A DNA stretch of 64,000 nt from an uncultured Dyadobacter sp. (GTDB lineage: Bacteria > Bacteroidota > Bacteroidia > Cytophagales > Spirosomataceae), in contig NZ_CAMLSE010000010.1 in the NCBI RefSeq assembly GCF_946482605.1, positions 186,001-250,000 on the forward strand, read 5' to 3'. Of this stretch, positions 19,538 to 27,998 are shown piece by piece; the first letter of the stretch is position 1; each line of letters starts with the position of its first letter. The position numbers were made by a program, and so were the translations under genes. The notes under the pieces are model-generated. The model ran no database searches. It had not been told where the DNA came from and saw only the letters and a list, made by a program, of their open reading frames with translations.

Positions 19538-20464
19538 ATGAAGATTACTGTTGTAGGTGCGGGTGCGGTAGGCGCAACCACTGCCGATAATATCATTCGT
19601 CGTGAGCTGGCAGAAGAAGTGGTGTTACTGGATATCAAGGAGGGTGTCGGTGAAGGCAAGTCTTTGGACATGTATCAGACGGCCGCCTTGCTGGGCTTCA
19701 ACACCAAACCCATCGGCTCGACCAATGATTATGAAAAAACCAAGGGATCCGATGTGGTTGTCATCACTTCCGGTTTACCCCGCAAACCCGGCATGACCCG
19801 TGAAGAGTTAATTGGTATCAATGCAGGAATTGTAAAGGGTGTTACAGAAAACATTCTCAAATATTCGCCCAAAGCGATTATCATCGTCGTTTCCAACCCT
19901 ATGGATACGATGACCTACCTCGCACTGAAAGAGTCGGGTATCCCCAAGAAGCGCCTGATTGGCATGGGCGGAGCGTTGGATAGCGCCCGTTTCAAAACTT
20001 ACCTCGCCCTGGCCATGGACGTATCTCCGCTCGACATCCATGGAATGGTCATTGGCGGCCATGGTGACACGACCATGATCCCGCTTACCAGGCTGGCTAC
20101 CTACAACGGTATTCCCGTCAGCCGTTTCCTTTCCGCCGATCAACTCGAAAAGGTAGCCGCCGACACAATGGTAGGAGGAGCAACACTTACCAAACTGATT
20201 GGAACTTCCGCCTGGTATGCGCCCGGTGCTGCAACCCTGCTGCTTGTCGAAAGCATTGTCCGCAACCAGAAACGCATTGTGCCTTGCAGCGTGTACCTGA
20301 ATGGCGAGTATGGCCAAAAGGATATTTGTATGGGTGTCCCTGTCGTATTAGGTCGAGGCGGCTGGGAAAAAATTGTTAACCTTCGCCTGAGTGATGCAGA
20401 AAAAGCTGCGTTTGAAAAGTCAGCAGAGGCCGTTCGCTCTATGAACGCTGCATTGAGCTTGTAA
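19538..20464 (+). CDS. mdh: Malate dehydrogenase
   Basis: This 308-residue LDH-like malate dehydrogenase interconverts malate and oxaloacetate with NAD in the TCA cycle. It has the GAGAVGATTA dinucleotide loop, an acidic residue after strand two (LLDIKEG) that favours NAD, the substrate arginines in GLPRKPGMTREEL, and the catalytic GGHGDTTM histidine. It is transcribed alone, with a terminator directly downstream and a divergent DUF1232 gene upstream. Confidence 0.96.
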   Translation: MKITVVGAGAVGATTADNIIRRELAEEVVLLDIKEGVGEGKSLDMYQTAALLGFNTKPIGSTNDYEKTKGSDVVVITSGLPRKPGMTREELIGINAGIVKGVTENILKYSPKAIIIVVSNPMDTMTYLALKESGIPKKRLIGMGGALDSARFKTYLALAMDVSPLDIHGMVIGGHGDTTMIPLTRLATYNGIPVSRFLSADQLEKVAADTMVGGATLTKLIGTSAWYAPGAATLLLVESIVRNQKRIVPCSVYLNGEYGQKDICMGVPVVLGRGGWEKIVNLRLSDAEKAAFEKSAEAVRSMNAALSL

Positions 20465-20490
20465 ACAGCTTCTAATTGCTTAAAATACAG

Positions 20491-20519
20491 GCCGGTCCGG
20501 TTATCCGGGCCGGCTTTTT
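20491..20519 (+). terminator. Terminator after mdh
   Basis: GCCGGTCCGG/CCGGGCCGGC form a 10-bp stem with one G-U pair and a TTAT loop, followed by TTTTTG. It lies 27 bases past the mdh stop. Confidence 0.88.
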
Positions 20520-20633
20520 GTTTGCCTGCCATTTGGTTTTAACCGCTACTTATCCTAATTTAAGTATATATAATATAAAAAATAGTCAATATTATATCAT
20601 ACAAGAATACTATTCACCTTTAAACACACTGTT

Positions 20634-23426
20634 ATGAAAACAACACTATTACTGATGCTCCTGACTTTCGCTTCCATTCATGCAATCGGGCAATCCGTCA
20701 AAGGCCACGTTACGGAGCAAAAAAATGGGACCGCGCTTCCGGGTGTTTCTATTCTGATCCAGGGGACCAATACCGGCACCGTAACCGATGCCGACGGCAA
20801 TTTCGCACTGACGTTGCCCGACGGCAATTACAATATTGTAGTTTCATTCATTGGCTACACGTCGAGGACCATTCCCGCTGTCGTAAGCGCAGGGCAGTCG
20901 CCGATGATTAACGTCGTTTTAGATGAATCGTCCGAGGTGTTGGGAGAAATCGTGGTGACCGGTTCGCGGAGCGGTGGCCGTTCCCGCATCGACTCCCCCG
21001 TTCCGGTCGATATCATTCCGGTTTCACAGATCACCAACAGTGTGGGCCAGGTGGATATCAACCAGATACTGACTTACGTCGCTCCTTCCTTCCAGTCGTC
21101 CCGCCAAACAATTTCAGACGGCTCCGACCACATCGACCCTGCGCAGCTCAGGGGCCTGGGGCCCGATCAGGTGCTCGTACTCGTGAATGGCAAACGACGG
21201 CACCAGTCGTCGCTCGTGAATGTGAATGGCACCGTCAACAGGGGAACGGTCGGAACCGACCTGAATGCGATCCCCGCCACTGCCGTTGAAAAAATCGAAA
21301 TACTGCGTGATGGCGCCGCAGCCCAGTATGGTTCGGACGCCATTGCCGGGGTGATCAATATCATCCTGAAAAGCCGTACAGGGTTTAGCGGCAACGTCTC
21401 GTACGGCCAGAACGTGACAAGCTATGACAAAAACTATATCATCAACCAGAACAGAGATGCTTCCGTGCATATCTCCGATGGCGGCACAGCCCAGATCGGG
21501 CTCAATTACGGATTGAAAGTAGGCCAGAAAGGATTTGTCAATATCACTGGCGAGTATGTGCGGCGGGAAGCTACCAACCGGACCGGGACTTACACGGGCC
21601 AAATCTTCCCTTCCGTGAATGGTACTGTCGTGGACGAAGAACTTCTGAAACAGAAAAACCTTACCCGCAATGACTTCGATATGCGCATAGGCAACTCGGA
21701 GGTAAAAGGCGGAGGCGTGGTCCTCAATGCAAGTATTCCCCTGAACCCGCAACTCGAACTCTACGCATTCGGAGGCTACAACAACAAAAAAGGCAATGCA
21801 GCAGGGTTCTACCGCTATCCAAATTCGGTTCCAGCAGCAGTACGGACTAATGTCTTCGCTGTCTATCCCAATGGTTTTCTGCCTGAAATCAACAGTGATG
21901 TCACAGACATTTCCGCGGCTGCGGGACTGAGAGGAAAGCTGGGGGAATGGCGCTATGACCTGAGTAATACTTTCGGCAAAAATGATTTCGACTACATCAT
22001 CAGCAATTCCGTCAACTACACCCAAGCCATTGCCAATGCTGCTTTCCAGCGCGAGTTCAAGGCAGGCGGAAACGCATTCATGCAAAACACGATCAATCTT
22101 GACCTCGGGCGGAAATTCGATGTTCTCTACGGATTGAATGTAGCGCTCGGAGCCGAACAACGCACCGACAAATACACGATCACAGCAGGTGAAGAAGCCT
22201 CTTATAAAAATTATGATGTCGCGGCGGGTGTAGCAGCGGGCGCTCAGGTTTTCTCCGGCTTTTTTCCGCAAAATGCCGGGTCGCATTCGCGGAACAGTGT
22301 GGCAGGATACATTGATCTTGAACAAGATTTTACCAAATCGTGGGTACTGAGCGCGGCGCTTCGTTTTGAGAACTATTCCGATTTTGGCAATACACTCAAT
22401 TATAAGGTATCGACCCGCTACAAAGTGACTGAGGGGGTCGCGCTGCGTGCTTCGGCCAGCAGCGGTTTCAGGGCTCCGTCGCTACAACAGCGCTATTACG
22501 CCAAAACCAATACACTTTTCGTAACGCAAAACGGCCAGCAGGTAGCACAGGAAAGCGGAACATTCACGAACGACAGCAAACCGGCCGAAATTCTCGGCAT
22601 TCCGAAGCTTAAACAGGAAACGTCACAAAGCTTTACCGTCGGGACAACAATCCAGATCAGCAATGCATTCGAACTAACCGTGGATGCCTACCAGATCGAC
22701 ATCGATGACCGGATCGTGCTCACCAACAATTTCAACGACGGCGGCAATGCAAATCTGAAAGCGCAACTTGCCGCGGCGAACGCAACCACCGCCAACTTTT
22801 TCTCCAATGCGGTAGATACGCGCTCGAAGGGCATAGAAGGAGTATTATCGTACAATACCAAATTCGGACGAAACCAATCACTGCGGGCAGTACTGGCAGG
22901 AACATTCATTCAAAATAAGGTTAAAAAAGGAGCGGATGGCAAACCGAATATCCACGCTTCGGAAATTTTGATCCAGACCAATCAGGTTAATACCTATTTC
23001 AACCGGGAAGATCTGAGCCGCTTCGAAATAGCGAGCCCACGCAACAAGCAAAGCCTCACCATCAACTACAAAGCAGGAAAGTTGGGGGTAATGCTTCGCG
23101 GTGTACGATTTGGAGAAGTTACCTATTGGGACCCGACCATCGATCCGACTAAGCCGGATTCCTGGCCGGTCAATACACTCACCGGTCAAAAAGAGTCCCT
23201 CGACCAGACCTTCGGAGCCAAACTGGTGACCGACCTGGCCATCAGTTACGATGTGGTAAAAGGGATCGGGCTAACCATCGGAGCGAATAATGTGCTGGAT
23301 GTGTATCAGGACAAGCATACGCACTCCGGCAACGTAAGCCTGGGCCGGTTTGTTTATTCGCGTCGTGTTCAGCAAATGGGGTTTAATGGCCGCTACCTGT
23401 TTGCAAGGTTCAATTTCAACTTCTGA
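20634..23426 (+). CDS. TonB-dependent outer-membrane receptor
   Basis: This 930-residue receptor has a signal peptide ending at about residue 20, a CarboxypepD_reg-like domain (about 22-105, VKGHVTEQKNG to VVLDES), a TonB-like box (EIVVTGSR), a plug domain (about 115-245) and a 22-strand barrel ending in aromatic FARFNFNF. It is not SusC: there is no SusD next to it and the barrel resembles siderophore/vitamin or small-ligand receptors. The ligand is unknown. A convergent porin-like gene follows, and the two share a hairpin. The 169-base leader is very AT-rich without a perfect -7 box. Confidence 0.9.
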   Translation: MKTTLLLMLLTFASIHAIGQSVKGHVTEQKNGTALPGVSILIQGTNTGTVTDADGNFALTLPDGNYNIVVSFIGYTSRTIPAVVSAGQSPMINVVLDESSEVLGEIVVTGSRSGGRSRIDSPVPVDIIPVSQITNSVGQVDINQILTYVAPSFQSSRQTISDGSDHIDPAQLRGLGPDQVLVLVNGKRRHQSSLVNVNGTVNRGTVGTDLNAIPATAVEKIEILRDGAAAQYGSDAIAGVINIILKSRTGFSGNVSYGQNVTSYDKNYIINQNRDASVHISDGGTAQIGLNYGLKVGQKGFVNITGEYVRREATNRTGTYTGQIFPSVNGTVVDEELLKQKNLTRNDFDMRIGNSEVKGGGVVLNASIPLNPQLELYAFGGYNNKKGNAAGFYRYPNSVPAAVRTNVFAVYPNGFLPEINSDVTDISAAAGLRGKLGEWRYDLSNTFGKNDFDYIISNSVNYTQAIANAAFQREFKAGGNAFMQNTINLDLGRKFDVLYGLNVALGAEQRTDKYTITAGEEASYKNYDVAAGVAAGAQVFSGFFPQNAGSHSRNSVAGYIDLEQDFTKSWVLSAALRFENYSDFGNTLNYKVSTRYKVTEGVALRASASSGFRAPSLQQRYYAKTNTLFVTQNGQQVAQESGTFTNDSKPAEILGIPKLKQETSQSFTVGTTIQISNAFELTVDAYQIDIDDRIVLTNNFNDGGNANLKAQLAAANATTANFFSNAVDTRSKGIEGVLSYNTKFGRNQSLRAVLAGTFIQNKVKKGADGKPNIHASEILIQTNQVNTYFNREDLSRFEIASPRNKQSLTINYKAGKLGVMLRGVRFGEVTYWDPTIDPTKPDSWPVNTLTGQKESLDQTFGAKLVTDLAISYDVVKGIGLTIGANNVLDVYQDKHTHSGNVSLGRFVYSRRVQQMGFNGRYLFARFNFNF

Positions 23427-23432
23427 AAAAGG

Positions 23433-23466
23433 CCAGCCGTTCCGGACCGAAATCCGGAACGGCTGG
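23433..23466. terminator. Bidirectional terminator between the TonB receptor and porin-like genes
   Basis: A perfect 14-bp stem (CCAGCCGTTCCGGA and its complement) has a six-base loop and lies between two convergent stop codons. Its minus-strand side runs into CCTTTTTC, so it should work best for the porin-like gene. Confidence 0.8.
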
Positions 23467-23469
23467 TTG

Positions 23470-24846
23470 CTATATCGAAATCTGGTATTGCAAAGTCCAC
23501 GAACCCCTCCGGCCATTTTTTTCAAGCTCATTCGGCACAGACGCCGCCCGATAGACGGGACGATTCTCATAGTTCAGCGACATTTTACCATTGTGACCCT
23601 TAATCAACCAGTTAACTCCCAGGTTATAAACGTTAGCCGCATCCCTCACCCGGTCATAATCGCCGCGCTGCAATGAGCCATAGGGCATTAATGTGCCCTG
23701 GCTACCCAGTAAGCCGTCTTTCAGTTTGTAGCCCGCCTGCGCATATACTACATTACCCGTACCGAACATGGGGTACGCATTGCCCTGCGTTCCGCTCACG
23801 CCCGATATAGGTTGTGTCGTGCCTGTCGCGGGGTTCATAATGCCATTGTAGCGCAGGTAGCCTTTCCCGTAGTTAGTATCAAAATAGCCGAGGTATGCCG
23901 ACAGGGCCGTTCCTTTTTCTTTATTGAGAGGCATGTCCAGGTATGCGGCGACCGACCAAAGGGTCACATTACTGTAAAGCGTATCCACCGCTTCCTTCCG
24001 CCACATAGCATCTTTCTGAGAGGTAATGCCCGCCTCGATATTCAAGACCTTCCGCTTCCCGAGATAAGTTCCGGTCATGTAGCCGGGTGTCGTATTGTCT
24101 TCGGTATCGAAAAAATTATAGATAAGCAGCCCCTGGAACTGTTTATGGTTCTTTCGTTGCGCAAAGACGGAGTTCTGATTGAGCGCTGGTGGCGTCGCAC
24201 CATTTGTCTCGATCGGAAATGGGTCCGAAATACCCACCCGATAGTTGAGCTTCCCTACCTGTCCTCTGCTGTACACCGTGAGTTTTCTCGCGAACTGGTC
24301 TGTCTGATCCACCGTCGCCTGGGCAAACACCGGTACATCCATTGTTAAAATAGTGCCGATACTGGGCTGTGAAAAGCGTGAAAATCCATTGATGATCGTC
24401 AGCCCGCCTCCGAAACGTATAAAACTTGTCCCTTTACGTTGAATTTCGTATTCCCCTACTGCATCGTGAAAAAACGCGGCCACTTTCCGCTGGCTGTGGT
24501 TCCCTGCCGTATTATACGAAGGAGACGCACTGGCCTTGTTGAAATTGTTCATCCCAAACTGCGTGTAGAAAAAGATACGGTCCGTAAGCTGCCCGAAAAG
24601 CTGGACCCGCGTACGCCTCAGGCCGATATCGAAAGTGTTCGACTCCGGGTCGCTCAGAACGGTAGTTCCCGGGTTGTTTTCATTCAACCGGAGCCAGACC
24701 TGATTGGTGAAAGTGAATTTTACATAATGTGACCCGGATTCGTTAAGATTGTAGCGGATATCATTCCTGGTATTATCATCTGATGGCTTCACTTGTGCGA
24801 TCGCTACCGATGTTCCGAGGATGATGAGGGAAAGGATTTTTATCAT
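23470..24846 (-). CDS. Porin-like outer-membrane beta-barrel protein
   Basis: This 458-residue exported protein begins at the ATG at 24846 with signal MIKILSLIILGTSVAIAQ; the in-frame ATG eight codons upstream would spoil the signal. The mature part is all alternating strands, including RRTRVQLFGQLTDRIFFYTQFG, a hallmark of OprP/OprO-type porins, and ends in SWTLQYQISI as a closing strand. The transported solute is unknown. It is divergent from the large regulator gene across 83 bases, so the two may share regulation. Confidence 0.78.
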   Translation of the reverse strand: MIKILSLIILGTSVAIAQVKPSDDNTRNDIRYNLNESGSHYVKFTFTNQVWLRLNENNPGTTVLSDPESNTFDIGLRRTRVQLFGQLTDRIFFYTQFGMNNFNKASASPSYNTAGNHSQRKVAAFFHDAVGEYEIQRKGTSFIRFGGGLTIINGFSRFSQPSIGTILTMDVPVFAQATVDQTDQFARKLTVYSRGQVGKLNYRVGISDPFPIETNGATPPALNQNSVFAQRKNHKQFQGLLIYNFFDTEDNTTPGYMTGTYLGKRKVLNIEAGITSQKDAMWRKEAVDTLYSNVTLWSVAAYLDMPLNKEKGTALSAYLGYFDTNYGKGYLRYNGIMNPATGTTQPISGVSGTQGNAYPMFGTGNVVYAQAGYKLKDGLLGSQGTLMPYGSLQRGDYDRVRDAANVYNLGVNWLIKGHNGKMSLNYENRPVYRAASVPNELEKNGRRGSWTLQYQISI

Positions 24847-24929
24847 TATAAGTACTATTGAGTTACACACACTAATATCGCTGTAAACCCTTCTTAAAAG
24901 AGCTAAAACGCATTAACAGCTAATTGAAA

Positions 24930-27830
24930 ATGATATCGAATGCGGCAGAAAAACGACTTCCGATAAGTCATTCCCCAAACCGTGCCTTCAAATATAAGGC
25001 CGGTTACTGTACCGCCATACTCTTTTTCCTGACAATCTTCTCCCCCGCAATTGCCCAGGAAACCCCTCCGCTGATCAATTATTCCTCGTCATTATACAAA
25101 GCACATAACCAGAACTGGGACATTTGCCAGAGCACCGACCAGATGATTTATTCTGCCAATTCCGACGGTCTGCTGGAACATGACGGTGCTTCCTGGAAAC
25201 TCTATCCCCTTCCCGACGGACAGATCGTCCGAACTGTACTCTACGATGAACAAGCCGTAAATTCAATCAATGGAAAGGTTCTCAACCGCGAGCCTCAGCT
25301 GGAAGAAAGGATCTACGCCGGGGGCTTTTCAGAATTCGGCTACTGGAAGAAAGAAGCCGACGGGCAGCTGAAATATTATTCCCTGAGCAAGAAAGCCAAC
25401 CTGCCCACCCTGAAAACGGAAGAAATATGGCACATCCTGAAAACGCCGCGCTACATCTACTTCCAGTCGTTCTCGATTATCTATCGTTACGACGGTAAAA
25501 ACCTGGTCGAGATCAAAGGTCCCGGCAACTTTATGTTTATGAGATATGTGCAGGATCGCGTGCTGGTACAATTGATCGGCAAGGGACTGTATGAATTGAA
25601 AGGGCAAAAGTTCGAGCCATTACCCGGCACATCTTCCCTTGCGCCCGCGATCGTATCGTCTATTCTGCCGTTCCCGGGCAACCGCATTCTCATCACAACT
25701 ACCAAGCATGGGTTATTTATCTGGCAAAACGGTGTCCTCACGCCCTGGAACATCAGCATCTCAGAGGAACTGAAACGGAACATCATTAACCGGGTTATTG
25801 CCATGCGCAGGGACAGCAGCCTTGTTTTCGGGACCATTCAGAACGGTATATACGTCGTTTCCAAAGAAGGTACATTGCGTTATCAGTTCAACAAAGAGAC
25901 CGGATTGCAGAACAATACCGTCCTGGCACTGGAAGAGGATAGTCATCAGCAACTCTGGATCGGCCTGGATCAGGGGATCGATATGGTTAAAATGTCGTCG
26001 CCCATTATTGCTTATCAAACCAGTGACAATCCGTTGGGGTCCACGTATGCAGCCGCCATCTGGCGCGGCCGGCTTTACGTGGGCTCGAATAAGGGTGTAT
26101 TTGTTAAAAAATGGCTCTCGCCCGAACCCTTCCGGCCTGTCAACGGATTGGAAGGCCAGACCTGGACGCTCAAAGTGATCAACGACCAGCTGTTGTGCGG
26201 CCATAATGACGCCACCTACCGCATTGGTGAGCATGGGATCACGAAACTATCCAATATCAACGGAGGTTGGGTTCTGCTGCCGATCCCGAATGGCAAGGAC
26301 ACATTGCTGCTCCAGGGCGCTTACGTGGGCCTGCACGTATACAAGCGGGACGCGGCCGGCGCGTGGACCTATGCGTACCCGGTAAGAGGAGCTGCCCCGA
26401 TTCCCATCAGGCAGATTGTCAGGGATAAAAACGGCCTATTCTGGCTTGGACATGCCTACAAAGGCCTGTTTCAAACGAAGCTTACCTCCGCGCTGGACTC
26501 GGCGCTGTCGTGGCGGGAATTCAGTTCACCGGCTGACCTGCCCAGCGAATTTTCTGTGGAGCTGACGCAATGGCTTAACGGTCAGGTTCGCGTCAGGGCG
26601 GGTAATGCATTTTTTCAACCCGACCAATCCGGCAGACTCGTACCCAGCAACGATTTCACCCCCGAGGAGGAAAATTACAAGGTACGAACCGGCCTGCAAG
26701 GTGACTGGTTCAAAGTGTTTATGAACCGCGTATCGTTCTTTTCACAGGGGAAAGAACCTAAAAATCTGGCTTTGGCCCTGGTACGGAATAGTGAAACGAT
26801 TGTGCCGCTCTCCGAACGATATTATTTCTTCTGTCTCGACAATGGATATGCCTTGTACGACCGCACCTCTCCTGACGAACACAATGACGCCGCGGGTGCG
26901 CCAATTATCCGGAAAGTGGCCAACCTCCGTAACCTGAACGAGACTTTCAATATTTCCGGCAGCCCTTCGCTTCCCTCGGAAGTACGGGCGCTTCGCATTG
27001 CCTTTGCACTACCAGCCTACGGCCAGAACGTCCAGTATAAGTACAGGCTCAAAGGTCTGACAGACCAGTGGTCGGAATGGACCGACCAGAGCTTCGTCGA
27101 ATTTACCAACCTGGAATCGACAGACTACATTTTCGAGATCCGAAGCAGCCTGAACGACACTGTGACCGCCTATCATTTCGGCGTGAAGCCTTACTGGCGC
27201 GAAACCCTCTTGGCCAAAATCCTCTTCGCGATCATGATCGCGCTGGTTTTCGCAGCGCTCATCATCTACCAGGAGAAACGCCTGGCCCGTCACCGCCGCA
27301 AGCTGATCGAAGAGCAGGAGGAAAAGTTGCGCCAGCAAAGGTTGTCGAGTGAGCGGCAGATCATGCAGATCCAGAACGATAAATTGCAAAGTGAGATCCA
27401 AAGCAAAAGCCAGCAATTGAGTAATGTAGCCATTAACGTCGTTCGTAAAAATGAAATCCTGGAAGAGATCCGGGATGAGCTCAAACAGGTCAAAGCTGAA
27501 ATGGGACAACAGCTACCAAATATCCATTATCAGAAACTGCTCCACAGCATTGAGCGTAACGTCGCGGGCAAGGACGACTGGGTATTGTTTGAGCAGAACT
27601 TTGATGAGGTACACGAACAGTTTTTCAAACGCCTGCGGCAAATTTACCCCACTATCTCACCTTCCGAACTCCGGCTCGCGGCCTGTCTGCGTATGAACCT
27701 TTCCACGAAGGAAATGGCCCCTGTGCTCGGAATCTCCGTTCGCGGCGTCGAAATCAAGCGATACCGGTTGCGGAAAAAGCTTGGACTCGGTATCGATGCC
27801 AACCTGGTACAATTTATGATGGACATTTGA
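24930..27830 (+). CDS. Membrane-spanning propeller/Y_Y_Y sensor with LuxR-type DNA-binding domain
   Basis: This is a 966-residue one-component regulator: a signal anchor (about residues 28-45), a long periplasmic beta-propeller with two-component-regulator-type repeats, a Y_Y_Y domain (about 690-753), one membrane helix (about 762-783), a coiled coil (about 785-870), and a C-terminal LuxR-like helix-turn-helix (about 905-966, STKEMAPVLGISVRGVEIKRYRLRKKL). There is no histidine kinase or receiver domain, so it would pass a periplasmic signal straight to DNA. It directly precedes the susCD/GH144 operon on the same strand and is its likely regulator. The ATG at 24930 is preferred to a TTG two codons earlier. 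Confidence 0.85.
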   Translation: MISNAAEKRLPISHSPNRAFKYKAGYCTAILFFLTIFSPAIAQETPPLINYSSSLYKAHNQNWDICQSTDQMIYSANSDGLLEHDGASWKLYPLPDGQIVRTVLYDEQAVNSINGKVLNREPQLEERIYAGGFSEFGYWKKEADGQLKYYSLSKKANLPTLKTEEIWHILKTPRYIYFQSFSIIYRYDGKNLVEIKGPGNFMFMRYVQDRVLVQLIGKGLYELKGQKFEPLPGTSSLAPAIVSSILPFPGNRILITTTKHGLFIWQNGVLTPWNISISEELKRNIINRVIAMRRDSSLVFGTIQNGIYVVSKEGTLRYQFNKETGLQNNTVLALEEDSHQQLWIGLDQGIDMVKMSSPIIAYQTSDNPLGSTYAAAIWRGRLYVGSNKGVFVKKWLSPEPFRPVNGLEGQTWTLKVINDQLLCGHNDATYRIGEHGITKLSNINGGWVLLPIPNGKDTLLLQGAYVGLHVYKRDAAGAWTYAYPVRGAAPIPIRQIVRDKNGLFWLGHAYKGLFQTKLTSALDSALSWREFSSPADLPSEFSVELTQWLNGQVRVRAGNAFFQPDQSGRLVPSNDFTPEEENYKVRTGLQGDWFKVFMNRVSFFSQGKEPKNLALALVRNSETIVPLSERYYFFCLDNGYALYDRTSPDEHNDAAGAPIIRKVANLRNLNETFNISGSPSLPSEVRALRIAFALPAYGQNVQYKYRLKGLTDQWSEWTDQSFVEFTNLESTDYIFEIRSSLNDTVTAYHFGVKPYWRETLLAKILFAIMIALVFAALIIYQEKRLARHRRKLIEEQEEKLRQQRLSSERQIMQIQNDKLQSEIQSKSQQLSNVAINVVRKNEILEEIRDELKQVKAEMGQQLPNIHYQKLLHSIERNVAGKDDWVLFEQNFDEVHEQFFKRLRQIYPTISPSELRLAACLRMNLSTKEMAPVLGISVRGVEIKRYRLRKKLGLGIDANLVQFMMDI

Positions 27831-27893
27831 TCCAGTTGCACTAATCCGCTAGTAACCCCCTTTTTATTCAAGCAAACCTTGCATTATTCTCAT

Positions 27894-27914
27894 TGATGTA
27901 GTGGTGATGTAGTG
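27894..27914 (+). promoter_or_regulatory. Tandem direct repeat upstream of the susC promoter, candidate operator
   Basis: TGATGTAGTG occurs twice in the same orientation, at 27894-27903 and 27905-27914, an 11-base period or about one helical turn. It ends six bases before the TTG of the susC promoter, the usual position for an activator site. The adjacent LuxR-type regulator is the obvious candidate to bind it. Confidence 0.55.
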
Positions 27915-27920
27915 CTTTTT

Positions 27921-27952
27921 TTGATTCCTCCCCAGCTTCGAACTTAAATTTG
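27921..27952 (+). promoter_or_regulatory. susC operon promoter
   Basis: TTG at 27921-27923, a 21-base spacer and a perfect TAAATTTG (TAnnTTTG) at 27945-27952 match the Bacteroidota consensus. The box ends 46 bases before the susC ATG. Confidence 0.75.
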
Positions 27953-27998
27953 AAGTCAATAAAATCTTATAATAATTCAATCAACTAATTTATAACTG

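Noticed and set aside
21114..22325. A 403-codon open frame on minus inside the TonB receptor gene
   Set aside because: It is antisense to a well-supported receptor, has no recognisable domain, and follows the codon pattern of the sense gene.
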